Assembly (NCBI RefSeq): GCF_004022705.2
Contig: NZ_RZOY02000021.1
Span: 1 to 64,000, forward strand
Direction: 5' to 3'
DNA from: Mesorhizobium sp. M2D.F.Ca.ET.226.01.1.1
Lineage (GTDB): Bacteria > Pseudomonadota > Alphaproteobacteria > Rhizobiales > Rhizobiaceae
DNA length: 64,000 nt
A model generated the notes under the pieces. The model did no database searches. It was not told where the DNA came from and saw nothing but the letters and a program-made list of their open reading frames with translations. This document shows positions 33,892 through 41,831 of the stretch, piece by piece (the first letter of the stretch is position 1; every line of letters starts with the position of its first letter). The position numbers were made by a program, and so were the translations under genes.

Positions 33892-35220
33892 TTAGAAGCC
33901 GTTCTTCCCCGGTATCCAGTTGGTGCCGGCCAAAGGCACGCCGGCCATGGCGGCGGCTTCGATCGAGAGCGCGACGAGATCCTCGGGCTCGAGATTGTGC
34001 AGGCTGTTCTTGCCGCAGGCACGCGCAATCGTCTGCGCTTCCAGCGTCATCACCTTGAGATAATTCGCAAGGCGCCGCCCGGCCGCGATCGGGTCGACCC
34101 GCTTCATCAATTCAGGGTCCTGCGTGGTGATGCCGGCCGGGTCGCGGCCCTCGTGCCAGTCGTCATATGCGCCGGCCGTGGTGCCCAGCGCATTGTACTC
34201 CGCTTCCCAGCGCGGATCGTTGTCGCCGAGCGCGACCAGAGCGGCCGTGCCGATCGACACCGCGTCGACGCCGAGCGCCAGCGCCTTGGCGACGTCGGCG
34301 CCGTTGCGGATGCCGCCGGAGACGATGAGCTGCACCTTGCGGTGCATGCCGAGGTCCTGCAGCGCCTGCACCGCCGGCCTGATGCAGGCAAGCGTCGGCT
34401 GGCCGACATTCTCGATGAACACCTCCTGGGTAGCGGCCGTGCCGCCCTGCATACCGTCGACCACAACGACGTCGGCGCCGGCCTTCACCGCGAGCGCGGT
34501 GTCATAATAGGGGCGGGCGCCGCCGACCTTGACGTAGATCGGCTTTTCCCAGTCGGTGATCTCGCGCAGCTCGAGGATCTTGATTTCGAGATCGTCGGGT
34601 CCTGTCCAGTCGGGGTGGCGCGAGGCCGAGCGCTGGTCGATGCCCTTGGGCAGCGTGCGCATCTCGGCGACGCGGTCGGAGATCTTCTGTCCGAGCAGCA
34701 TGCCGCCGCCGCCGGGCTTGGCGCCCTGGCCGACCACCACTTCGATGGCGTCGGCGCGGCGCAGGTCACGCGGGTTCATGCCGTAGCGCGACGGCAGATA
34801 CTGGTAGACCAGCGTCTTCGAATGGCCGCGCTCTTCCTCGGTCATGCCGCCGTCGCCGGTGGTGGTCGAGGTGCCGGAAAGCGTGGCGCCGCGCCCCAGG
34901 GCTTCCTTGGCAGGACCGGACAATGAGCCAAAGCTCATGCCGGCGATGGTGATTGGGATCTTCAGCTCGATCGGCTTTTTGGCATGGCGCGAGCCCAGCA
35001 CCACCGAGGTGTCGCAGCGCTCGCGATAGCCCTCGAGCGGATAGCGCGAGATCGAGGCGCCGAGGAAAAGGAGGTCGTCGAAATGCGGCAGCTTGCGCTT
35101 GGCGCCGGCGCCGCGGATGTCATAGATGCCGGTCGCGGCCGCGCGGCGGATTTCGGAAAGCGTGTAGTCGTCGAAGGTCGCTGATTTGCGCGGCGTCGTC
35201 GGCGGGTTGCGGTAGGTCAT
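33892..35220 (-). CDS. mgsC: N-methylglutamate synthase, FMN subunit
   Basis: The 442-residue subunit is like the FMN-binding synthase domain of glutamate synthase (GlxD). The barrel shows ITIAGMSFGSLSGPAKEALGRGA, TGDGGMTEEERGHS and VVVDGMQGGTAATQEVF with GIRNGADVAKALALGVDAVSIGTAAL, and a Cys-containing tail (IARACGKNSLHN). MgsABC transfers the methylamine group of gamma-glutamylmethylamide onto a 2-oxoacid-derived carbon to give N-methylglutamate. It lies six bases after mgsB and 35 before gmaS, so all are cotranscribed. Confidence 0.9.
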   Translation of the reverse strand: MTYRNPPTTPRKSATFDDYTLSEIRRAAATGIYDIRGAGAKRKLPHFDDLLFLGASISRYPLEGYRERCDTSVVLGSRHAKKPIELKIPITIAGMSFGSLSGPAKEALGRGATLSGTSTTTGDGGMTEEERGHSKTLVYQYLPSRYGMNPRDLRRADAIEVVVGQGAKPGGGGMLLGQKISDRVAEMRTLPKGIDQRSASRHPDWTGPDDLEIKILELREITDWEKPIYVKVGGARPYYDTALAVKAGADVVVVDGMQGGTAATQEVFIENVGQPTLACIRPAVQALQDLGMHRKVQLIVSGGIRNGADVAKALALGVDAVSIGTAALVALGDNDPRWEAEYNALGTTAGAYDDWHEGRDPAGITTQDPELMKRVDPIAAGRRLANYLKVMTLEAQTIARACGKNSLHNLEPEDLVALSIEAAAMAGVPLAGTNWIPGKNGF

Positions 35221-35226
35221 CTTGCC

Positions 35227-35958
35227 TCAATACGCGTCGGCGTTATCGATGTTGAAATTGTAGAGTTTGCGGGCCGAGCCGTAGCGCTTGAACTCCGACG
35301 CCTTGACGCCGGTGACGCCGGCCTTGTCGAGCAGGCCCTGCACCAACTCCAAATGCTCCGCCCGCATCTCCTTGGCGATGCAGTCGGCGCCGAGGCTTTC
35401 GACCTTGCCGCGCACGAAGAGCCGCGCCTCGTAGATGGAATCGCCCAGCGCATCGCCGGCGTCGCCGAGAACCACGAGGTTGCCGGACTGCGCCATGAAG
35501 GCCGACATGTGGCCGATATTGCCGTGCACGACGATGTCGATGCCCTTCATCGAGATGCCGCAGCGCGACGAAGCATTGCCCTCGATGACCAGCAGCCCGC
35601 CGCGGCCGGTGGCGCCGGCATATTGGCTGGCGTCGCCCTTGATGACGATCGAGCCCGACATCATGTTCTCGCCGACGCCAGGACCGGCCGAGCCATGCAC
35701 GGTGATCGTGGCGCCGTCATTCATGCCGGCGCAGTAGTAGCCGACGCTGCCGCGCACATCGATGGTGACCGGCTGGTCGACGCCGACGGCAACGGAATGG
35801 CTGCCCTTCGGGTGGAGCACTTCCCAGGCGGTTTCGTTCGAGCCGGGCGTGAGCTTGTGCAGCGCCTGGTTCAACTCGCGCAGCGAATGCTGCGAGAGGT
35901 CGAACACCCTCGCATGGCCCTGATCGCGCTCGGCTTTCGACATTGTGTTTGCCGGCAT
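35227..35958 (-). CDS. mgsB: N-methylglutamate synthase, GXGXG subunit
   Basis: The 243-residue protein corresponds to the C-terminal beta-helix domain of glutamate synthase (GlxC). Repeated Gly-rich rungs are visible: VRGSVGYYCAGMNDG, VHGSAGPGVGENMMSG, IKGDASQYAGATGRGG and VHGNIGHMSAFMAQSG. It scaffolds the MgsABC complex. The start ATG 35958 overlaps nothing but sits four bases before the mgsA stop codon ends; GGGAG lies upstream. An ATG 15 bases later (35943) is an alternative. Confidence 0.88.
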   Translation of the reverse strand: MPANTMSKAERDQGHARVFDLSQHSLRELNQALHKLTPGSNETAWEVLHPKGSHSVAVGVDQPVTIDVRGSVGYYCAGMNDGATITVHGSAGPGVGENMMSGSIVIKGDASQYAGATGRGGLLVIEGNASSRCGISMKGIDIVVHGNIGHMSAFMAQSGNLVVLGDAGDALGDSIYEARLFVRGKVESLGADCIAKEMRAEHLELVQGLLDKAGVTGVKASEFKRYGSARKLYNFNIDNADAY

Positions 35959-35962
35959 CGGC

Positions 35963-36859
35963 TCAATGCTCCCAGAAGTAAACGGTTGCAGGCTCCGGCT
36001 CCCAGACCCGCGCATTGTCGATGCCGGGCAGCTTGGTGAGCGCGCGATATTCGGAGCCGAAGGCGACATACTGGTCGGTCTCGGCCATCACGGCCGGTTT
36101 GCAGGCGATCGGGTCGCGCACCACGCCGAAGCCGTTCTTGGTGCCGACGACGAAGGTGAAGAAGCCGTCGAGGTCCGAAAGCGTGCCTTCCAGCGCCTCG
36201 CCCAGATTCTTGCCATGCGCCATGCGGTTGGAGAGATAGGCGGCGGCCACTTCGGTGTCGTTCTCGGTCTCGAACTTCATGCCGTCGCGCACCAGCTCGC
36301 GGCGCACATTGTTGTGGTTGGAGAGCGAGCCATTGTGTACGAGGCACTGGTCGGCGCCGGTCGAGAACGGGTGCGCGCCCATCGTCGTCACCGCCGATTC
36401 GGTCGCCATGCGGGTGTGGCCGATGCCGTGTGTGCCGGTCATCGAGCGCACGTCGAAGCGGTCGACGACGGCTTCCGGCAGGCCGACTTCCTTGTAGATC
36501 TCCACCGCTTCGCCGGCGCCCATGATGCGGATGTCGGGTCTGAGCGTCTGCAGCGCTTCGCGCGCGACGTCGACCCTGTCCGGTGTGGTCCGGATGACGG
36601 CGTGGGTGGACTTGACCGCGACGCTCACAGGTGCGCCGATCGCCTTGGCGAGTTCGGCGTCGAGGCCGCGGAAATCGCGGTCGGGCCTCGGCGACTGCAC
36701 CGTGATCTTGGCCTCATTGCCCGTTGCGGCGCCATAGATGGCGATGCCGGCGCTGTCCGGGCCGCGGTCGCTGAGCGACACCAGCATCTCCGACAGCATC
36801 GCGCCGAGCTTCGGCTCCAGCGTCTTGTCCTTCAAAAAAAGTCCAACGATTCCGCACAT
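35963..36859 (-). CDS. mgsA: N-methylglutamate synthase, glutaminase-like subunit
   Basis: The 298-residue protein is a class II glutamine amidotransferase (GlxB-like). Cys2 of MCGIVGLFLKD is the nucleophile; LSDRGPDSAGIAIYG and GHTRMATESAVTTMGAHPF, with LVHNGSLSNHNN, bind the glutamyl substrate. Here it should release methylamine from gamma-glutamylmethylamide rather than ammonia from glutamine. The start ATG 36859 has GGAGGCTGAC upstream. It is the first gene of the mgs-gmaS-mgd run, and a copy of the locus motif lies 63 bases upstream. Confidence 0.9.
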   Translation of the reverse strand: MCGIVGLFLKDKTLEPKLGAMLSEMLVSLSDRGPDSAGIAIYGAATGNEAKITVQSPRPDRDFRGLDAELAKAIGAPVSVAVKSTHAVIRTTPDRVDVAREALQTLRPDIRIMGAGEAVEIYKEVGLPEAVVDRFDVRSMTGTHGIGHTRMATESAVTTMGAHPFSTGADQCLVHNGSLSNHNNVRRELVRDGMKFETENDTEVAAAYLSNRMAHGKNLGEALEGTLSDLDGFFTFVVGTKNGFGVVRDPIACKPAVMAETDQYVAFGSEYRALTKLPGIDNARVWEPEPATVYFWEH

Positions 36860-36921
36860 GTCAGCCTCCGATGTTTCTGGCTCTCAAATGATGTACCGAA
36901 TGACTTTGCTTAATTCAATGG

Positions 36922-36939
36922 TATGAAAGAAATTTTCCT
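36922..36939 (-). promoter_or_regulatory. Methylated-amine motif, mgsA copy
   Basis: On the minus strand AGGAAAATTTCTTTCATA matches the tmm copy at A1, G2, AAA, TTT and TTTC. It lies between the mgsA start and the stop codon of the upstream membrane-protein gene, in a locally AT-rich stretch. Confidence 0.6.
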
Positions 36940-36943
36940 GAGG

Positions 36944-37273
36944 TTATATGTTCGATGGCGCATCGCCCTCGGCATTGTCGCCGTCCGGACGCGCCTTGTG
37001 AACCCAGATCGCATGGCGGATGCGCGCGATCCGGTAGGCGTCGAGGACCGACAGCGCATAGATCAGGAAGCCGCCGGCATGGCGGCCGATGAAGCTGGCG
37101 TCGGCCGGCGCCAGCTTGGTCGTCACCCAGCCAAGGATCACCATGAAGAACAGGAACTGCAGGCCGCGCACCGGCAGGCCGAGCATGACATGGCCGCTTG
37201 CCGGAAAAACGATCGCCGCGCCGAGCACGAGATACGGATTGGCTGGCGAGGAGGAAGCGGGTCCGTCGGTCAT
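36944..37273 (-). CDS. Small membrane protein of unknown function
   Basis: A 109-residue protein with two to three hydrophobic stretches (LVLGAAIVFPASGHVMLGL, LQFLFFMVILGWVTT, GGFLIYALSVLDAYRIARI) and a charged tail. I do not recognise a characterised family. It overlaps the preceding gene by four bases (ATGA), so the two are translationally coupled. It lies between the APC permease operon and mgsA, on the same strand, so a role in transport or sensing of methylated amines is possible but only by position. Confidence 0.75.
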   Translation of the reverse strand: MTDGPASSSPANPYLVLGAAIVFPASGHVMLGLPVRGLQFLFFMVILGWVTTKLAPADASFIGRHAGGFLIYALSVLDAYRIARIRHAIWVHKARPDGDNAEGDAPSNI

Positions 37274-37959
37274 GCCGCCTGCCTTTCGCGCCGATTGATG
37301 GCTGCGCGCAGGCCCGACGCCGCCTCGAGCAATCGTTCGATCACAGCGGGATCGATCCCGGCGTCGCCGAACGCGGCCTGCCGGAATACGCCGTAGCGGG
37401 CACGCTCGGCCTCGGCCAACAGCCAGACGATGCGCACGCCCTTCGGCGTGATCAGCAATTCCTTGGCGCGATTTTCGGCGAAAATGTCGGTATGCGCGGC
37501 GATCAGATCCTGCGGGAAGGCGACGCCCTTGCGGTCCGTGCGCAGCACCGCGTCGGCGGGAAACCCGAGCACCTTCGGAAGCATATGCGGCAGATGATCG
37601 AAATTGGAGAATGTCGTTGCCGAATTTGGCCGCATCATCATGTCGAAAATGCCCGGCACCGCGACCGGTTCGGTGATCGAAACGCTAAGCCAGCGCGTCG
37701 GCAGCTTTCGCGTCGCCAGCGTGTCGACGATGGTGCGTACTTGGACTCGCTGACCGTTCCAGGTACCGGCCCAGGTGACGACGCCGGCCGTGCCGTCGGA
37801 AATGTCGGCGGCATCCGCAACGACGCTGCGAACATTTGCCATATCGGCGGCCAAGGCTACCTTCGCCCTGTTGCGGCTGGCGCGGCCTAGCCAGGCAATA
37901 TGGGCGACGACCACCAATGCGATCGCCCCGGTAAGCAGTACTGACGCCAGTTCCGACAT
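37270..37959 (-). CDS. Unrecognised membrane-anchored protein
   Basis: A 229-residue protein with one N-terminal transmembrane segment (ASVLLTGAIALVVVAHIAWL) and a soluble alpha/beta-like remainder; the later segment LLITPKGVRIVWLLAEAERAR and a helical C-terminus are noted. No known family is recognised. It follows the APC permease by 45 bases, which include a hairpin, and overlaps the next small membrane-protein gene. The ribosome site is weak (GTCGAG). The context suggests that it belongs to the permease operon. Confidence 0.72.
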   Translation of the reverse strand: MSELASVLLTGAIALVVVAHIAWLGRASRNRAKVALAADMANVRSVVADAADISDGTAGVVTWAGTWNGQRVQVRTIVDTLATRKLPTRWLSVSITEPVAVPGIFDMMMRPNSATTFSNFDHLPHMLPKVLGFPADAVLRTDRKGVAFPQDLIAAHTDIFAENRAKELLITPKGVRIVWLLAEAERARYGVFRQAAFGDAGIDPAVIERLLEAASGLRAAINRRERQAA

Positions 37960-37972
37960 CTCGACACGCTAC

Positions 37973-37994
37973 GGCCCGCCGTCAAAGGCGGGCC
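37973..37994 (-). terminator. Intercistronic hairpin after the APC permease gene
   Basis: Perfect 8-bp GC stem, GGCCCGCC (37973-37980) and GGCGGGCC (37987-37994), with a 6-base loop, between the permease stop (38005) and the next start (37959). It lacks a U tract, so it may be an attenuator or mRNA-stabilising element rather than a full terminator. Confidence 0.5.
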
Positions 37995-38004
37995 TTCACT
38001 CCAC

Positions 38005-39411
38005 TCAATAACCCTGCGGCTTCGGCCATGGCATGGAGAACTGGTCGCCGCGCCGCACGAACTTGTAGCGGTAGAAGTGGAACCAGAGCGAAATCAGGAA
38101 ATAGAAGACGGTCATCGCGATCAGCTGCGAGCCGAAGCCGAGGAAGATAGCGAAAAACGTCACCATGCACAGGCAGAAGAGCACGATCGCCGGCAGCGGA
38201 TGGAAGGGGTGCGTGTAGCCGCGGCGTATCGTGCCCAGTGGCCACTTCTTGCGGAACATCATGATGTTGATGCTCATAAAGGTGTATTGCAGCACGCCCG
38301 ACAGGATCGAGAAGGTGATCGCCTGGTTGAGGTCGGCGATGAAGGCGAAGGCCAGCGCGATCGGCAGCAGGAACAGGATCGAGCGATAGGGCGTGCGATA
38401 TTTCGGATGCACCGCCGAGAACCAGCTTGGCAAATAGCGGTCGCGGCCGAGCGAGAACCAGGCGCGCGCAGCGTCGTTGATGCAGCCATTGGCCGAGGCG
38501 AGCGCCGACAGCAACGTCGCGATGAACAGGAGATTTTCCAAGAGCGGGCTGCCGCTAAGCTTGCCGGCGTCCCACAGCGGATAATAAGTGATGCCGAGAT
38601 ACTCCCACGGCATCATCGAGGCGCAAACATACCAGGTCATGGCGGCGGCGATCAGAAGCGTGATCATGCCGGCCATCGTGCCGTAGGGCAGGGAGCGCGC
38701 CGGCGAGCGCACTTCCTCGGCGGCCTGCGTGGTGCCTTCGATGCCGAGATAGTACCAGATGCCGAACTGGAAGGCGGCGATCACGCCGATCCAGCCATAA
38801 GGCAGTGCGTTGCCGGGGGTGACCAGCTCGTTGAGCTTGAGCACCGCGCCTTGCGTCCACGGGCTGACGGAAAAGAACAGGATGACGATCGAGACATAGG
38901 CGATGGCGGTGATGACGAAGTTGACGTTCAGCGTCATCAGCACGCCGCGATAGTTGAGCCAGGCGAGCACCACGATGGTGGCGGCGATGAAGGAATTATG
39001 CGTCAACCCTTCGACGCCGGCTTTGGCGACGATGGTGTCGCCGAGCAGGATCGCGTCGGACACTTCGAGCATGGTGTAGGCAAACACCAGGAACAGCGCG
39101 ACGTTGAAGGCCATCAGCGGCCCGACGATGTGCTTGGCCTGCGCATACTGGCCGCCTGCGGCGGCGACGGTGGACGTCACCTCCGAATCGATCATGGCGA
39201 CAGAGGTATAGAGCAGTCCGACGATCCAGCAGACGATCAGCGCGGCGAGCGCGCCGCCCTTGTCGGCGGAGAAGTTCCAGCCGGTGAACTCACCGACCAG
39301 CACGATGCCGACGCCGAGCGCCCAGACATGGGCCGGGCCAAGCACTCGAAGCAACGAGACCCTGTCGCCATGGATCGTCGTCGTTTGCGCCGTATCAACA
39401 GCAGCCGTCAT
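38005..39411 (-). CDS. APC-family permease with small membrane partners
   Basis: A 468-residue permease of the amino acid-polyamine-organocation superfamily. About 12 helices are visible, with GVGIVLVGEFTGWNFSADKGG (helix 1 region), ISIGTVA-like glycine turns and a partly polar C-terminus (FVRRGDQFSMPWPK). Three short membrane-protein genes precede it on the same strand with gaps of 14 to 36 bases, and two unrecognised genes follow. The operon is divergent from dmmDABC and carries the locus motif, so a methylated amine is a likely substrate. Small partners are unusual for APC carriers. Confidence 0.85.
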   Translation of the reverse strand: MTAAVDTAQTTTIHGDRVSLLRVLGPAHVWALGVGIVLVGEFTGWNFSADKGGALAALIVCWIVGLLYTSVAMIDSEVTSTVAAAGGQYAQAKHIVGPLMAFNVALFLVFAYTMLEVSDAILLGDTIVAKAGVEGLTHNSFIAATIVVLAWLNYRGVLMTLNVNFVITAIAYVSIVILFFSVSPWTQGAVLKLNELVTPGNALPYGWIGVIAAFQFGIWYYLGIEGTTQAAEEVRSPARSLPYGTMAGMITLLIAAAMTWYVCASMMPWEYLGITYYPLWDAGKLSGSPLLENLLFIATLLSALASANGCINDAARAWFSLGRDRYLPSWFSAVHPKYRTPYRSILFLLPIALAFAFIADLNQAITFSILSGVLQYTFMSINIMMFRKKWPLGTIRRGYTHPFHPLPAIVLFCLCMVTFFAIFLGFGSQLIAMTVFYFLISLWFHFYRYKFVRRGDQFSMPWPKPQGY

Positions 39412-39425
39412 TGCTCAGTCCCCAC

Positions 39426-39587
39426 TCAGATCCGGTGCTTTTCGGAAACGGCCTCAAGCTCGCCTTCGCGCGAGGAGGTCAGCATGTCCTCGGAATAGGT
39501 CGTGTCGACCTTGAACCAGTCGTAGAGCATCCACACCGCAAGCACGGCCGAGATGCCCCAGCAAATATAAGAAAGTCCCATCCACAT
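39426..39587 (-). CDS. 53-residue membrane peptide beside the APC permease
   Basis: A short gene missed by a 60-codon cutoff. ATG at 39587 (context GGGGAAAACATC before it) encodes MWMGLSYICWGISAVLAVWM, then LYDWFKVDTTYSEDMLTSSR and an acidic end EGELEAVSEKHRI. One transmembrane helix with Trp at both ends is followed by a charged tail. It ends 14 bases before the permease gene and lies 36 bases after the previous small gene. The strong ribosome site and operon position argue that it is real. Function unknown; a small regulatory or stabilising subunit of the permease is possible. Confidence 0.72.
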   Translation of the reverse strand: MWMGLSYICWGISAVLAVWMLYDWFKVDTTYSEDMLTSSREGELEAVSEKHRI

Positions 39588-39623
39588 GATGTTTTCCCCG
39601 GACTCTTTGTCGTCGTCGAAGAT

Positions 39624-40001
39624 CTATTTGTCGTCGAACTTCTCGTTGATGACCTCGCGATATTCCTTGTCGGAGGCCCGGAACAGGAAGACGAAATAGG
39701 CGATCAGCACGATCGCCATGATGATCAGCGTCGGCCAGTCGATGATGTAGTGGAAGTGGTTCTGGATGACGTCGTGTGCCGTCTCCGGAGTGTAGCCGAG
39801 CTTCTCCCAGATCGAGGCCATGGTCGCATTCTGGCCGAGCGCGTCCCAGGTCTTGGCGTCGAGCGGGTCGATCGACTTCGCGGCCCCGGCAAGACCGAGC
39901 TTCAGCGGCAGCCAGAGCGCCACGAAAATTGCGACCACCACGACCGCGATGTCGAAGATCTGTCCAGCCTTGCTCTGCTGCGGCGGGGTATAGCGGGCCA
40001 T
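39624..40001 (-). CDS. Membrane protein with two helices, permease operon
   Basis: A 125-residue protein with helices FDIAVVVVAIFVALWLPL (near 16) and PTLIIMAIVLIAYFVFLF (near 90), separated by a mostly polar segment containing PLDAKTWDALGQNATMASIW, and an acidic-basic C-terminus. The start ATG 40001 is chosen from the site GGGGAGAAATC; the longer frame to 40352 reads through the upstream gene. No family recognised. It is the second gene of the permease operon. Confidence 0.78.
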   Translation of the reverse strand: MARYTPPQQSKAGQIFDIAVVVVAIFVALWLPLKLGLAGAAKSIDPLDAKTWDALGQNATMASIWEKLGYTPETAHDVIQNHFHYIIDWPTLIIMAIVLIAYFVFLFRASDKEYREVINEKFDDK

Positions 40002-40018
40002 GATTTCTCCCCTCAGGA

Positions 40019-40300
40019 TTAACGGTTGCGGGCCGCGTCGGCGTTCTTGATGTCGAGCCCGTAGATGAAGTCCTTGTCTTCCTTGTAGTGGTTGAGCATG
40101 GCCAGGATCGCGGCGGTATTGAAGATCAGCACCGCGGCGGCCGCTGTTGCCACCACGAGCTTGATCCCGCTGTCGGGGATGTAGGGCCATGTCATAAGGA
40201 GGACGAAGAGGATCGTTACCCACAGGCATACGATCAGGAGCACGGATCCACGCACGTCGGAACGGTACAGCGCTTCGACGCGCTGCTGCAGGTCGGACAT
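40019..40300 (-). CDS. Small membrane protein, first gene of permease operon
   Basis: A 93-residue protein with two hydrophobic helices (SVLLIVCLWVTILFVLLMTW and IKLVVATAAAAVLIFNTAAI) and a short charged tail (YKEDKDFIYGLDIKNADAARNR). The start ATG 40300 follows GGGGAAAAACCG. It begins a minus-strand operon and lies 64 bases from a copy of the locus motif (40364-40381). No family recognised; the two-helix layout resembles small subunits of multi-component carriers, but that is only an analogy. Confidence 0.78.
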   Translation of the reverse strand: MSDLQQRVEALYRSDVRGSVLLIVCLWVTILFVLLMTWPYIPDSGIKLVVATAAAAVLIFNTAAILAMLNHYKEDKDFIYGLDIKNADAARNR

Positions 40301-40363
40301 CGGTTTTTCCCCTTCTGGCGACGTCCGGCCCTGAAATCGACCGGGCGCCCACTCTTTCTAGAG

Positions 40364-40381
40364 AGTGAAATTTTTTTCATA
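40364..40381 (+). promoter_or_regulatory. Methylated-amine motif, permease-operon copy
   Basis: AGTGAAATTTTTTTCATA, a near-palindrome (TGAAA and TTTCA arms), is in the divergent region 64 bases from the permease operon start. It follows directly on CTCTTTCTAGAG, itself symmetric. It matches the tmm copy at 14 of 18 positions. Confidence 0.62.
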
Positions 40382-40462
40382 AATTCCGACCGATTCCCGG
40401 AATTGTCAAGCCGCATTTACGCGTCGTAAACCGTTTGTTCCCAGTCAAGAAATTTGCCTGAC

Positions 40463-40480
40463 AATGAAATTATTTGCTTC
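40463..40480 (+). promoter_or_regulatory. Methylated-amine motif, dmmD copy
   Basis: AATGAAATTATTTGCTTC is a weaker match (AATGAAATT shared in order) about 117 bases upstream of dmmD in the divergent region 40301-40596. That region holds no gene. Confidence 0.4.
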
Positions 40481-40596
40481 AAGGGGATTGCAGCGCCTCG
40501 CCGTTTGCGGTCAATATTCACCCAAGCTCCGCCACCAAGCAGGAGCAGGGAACAGCAACCGCTTAAAGCGACCTAAATCGCACGGAGGACGATCGG

Positions 40597-41730
40597 ATGA
40601 CGGCATCCTGGAGATTCTCGACCCTGGCGGATCGCCATCGCGCGCTCGGCTCGAAACTCGAGGACTGGAGCGGCATGGGCACCGCCTGGACCTACGACAA
40701 GGACGCCGATGAGGAATATATCGCGATCCGCACCAAGGCCGGGCTGATGGATGTCTCCGGCCTGAAGAAGGTCCATATCACCGGGCCGCATGCCTCGCAC
40801 CTCATCGATCTCGCCACCACGCGCGACGTCGAAAAGATCTATCCCGGCAAGTCGGCCTATGCCTGCATGCTGAACGACGCGGGCAAGTTCACCGACGACT
40901 GCATCCTCTATCGCATAAGCCCCAACTCCTGGATGGTCGTGCACGGCTCCGGCACCGGCCATGAGGAACTGCAGCGCGCTGCCATGGGGCGTGACGTGTC
41001 GCTGCGCTTCGACGACAATCTGCATGATCTGTCGCTGCAGGGGCCGACCGCGGTCGACTATCTCGCCAAGCATGTGCCCGGCATCCGCGACCTCAACTAC
41101 TTTCACCACATGCACACGCAGCTCTTCGGCTTCCCGGTGATGATCTCGCGCACCGGCTACACCGGCGAGCGCGGCTACGAGATCTTCTGCCGCGGCCAGG
41201 ATGCCGGCACGATCTGGGACCGCATCCTGGACGAGGGCAAGAGCGCCGGCATCATCCCGTGCCGCTTCACCACGCTCGACATGCTGCGCGTCGAGAGCTA
41301 CCTGCTCTTCTACCCTTACGACAATTCCCAGAAATATCCGTTCGAGAACGAAGGCCCTGGCGACACGCTGTGGGAGCTCGGCCTCGACTTCACCGTCAGC
41401 CCCGGCAAGACCGGCTTCCGCGGCGCCGAGGAGCATTACCGTCTGAAGGGCAAGGAGCGCTTCAAGATCTATGGCGTGCTGCTCGACGGCAAGGAGCCGG
41501 CCGACGAGGGTGCGCCGGTCTACCGCGACGGCAAGAAGGTCGGCGTGGTCACCTGCGCCATGTATTCTCCATTGGTCGAGAAATCGATGGGCATCGCCCG
41601 TCTCGACGTCGACTGCGCGGTCAAGGACACCAAGCTCGAGATCCGCAACAGGAGCGGTTCGATCAAGGCGACGGCGCAGCCGCTGCCGTTCGACGATCCG
41701 AAGAAGACCAAGCGCACCGCCAAGGGTTGA
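40597..41730 (+). CDS. dmmD: GcvT-like folate-binding protein of the dimethylamine operon
   Basis: A 377-residue aminomethyltransferase-fold protein. KAGLMDVSGLKKVHITGPHA, DDCILYRIS and MISRTGYTGERGYEIFC are typical GcvT marks; the last is the folate-contact region. In marine bacteria a GcvT-like gene accompanies dmmABC, and by position this is that gene. It may pass the formaldehyde released by dimethylamine demethylation to tetrahydrofolate, which is inferred. ATG 40597 follows GGAGGACGATCGG. It heads the dmmDABC run, divergent from the permease operon. Confidence 0.8.
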   Translation: MTASWRFSTLADRHRALGSKLEDWSGMGTAWTYDKDADEEYIAIRTKAGLMDVSGLKKVHITGPHASHLIDLATTRDVEKIYPGKSAYACMLNDAGKFTDDCILYRISPNSWMVVHGSGTGHEELQRAAMGRDVSLRFDDNLHDLSLQGPTAVDYLAKHVPGIRDLNYFHHMHTQLFGFPVMISRTGYTGERGYEIFCRGQDAGTIWDRILDEGKSAGIIPCRFTTLDMLRVESYLLFYPYDNSQKYPFENEGPGDTLWELGLDFTVSPGKTGFRGAEEHYRLKGKERFKIYGVLLDGKEPADEGAPVYRDGKKVGVVTCAMYSPLVEKSMGIARLDVDCAVKDTKLEIRNRSGSIKATAQPLPFDDPKKTKRTAKG

Positions 41731-41766
41731 GGCATCATCAGCGGGGAGGGGGTTGTAAGGCACCAG

Positions 41767-41808
41767 AGCATGATCCCGAAAGTGGGAACCGGTTTTCGGA
41801 AAAGATCA
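41767..41808. repeat. RIME-like palindromic repeat between dmmD and dmmA
   Basis: AGCATGATCCCGAAAG, then TGGGAACCGG and TTTTCGGAAAAGATCA, form an imperfect palindrome that belongs to the repeat family also found at 20911 and 48751. It lies inside the dmmDABC transcript and may form a hairpin in the mRNA. Confidence 0.75.
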
Positions 41809-41831
41809 AGCTCCAACTGATCAAAGAGAGA

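Noticed and set aside
40301..40596. Glycine riboswitch before the GcvT-like gene
   Set aside because: No paired aptamer-like stems seen; the region is explained better by divergent promoters and protein-binding motifs.
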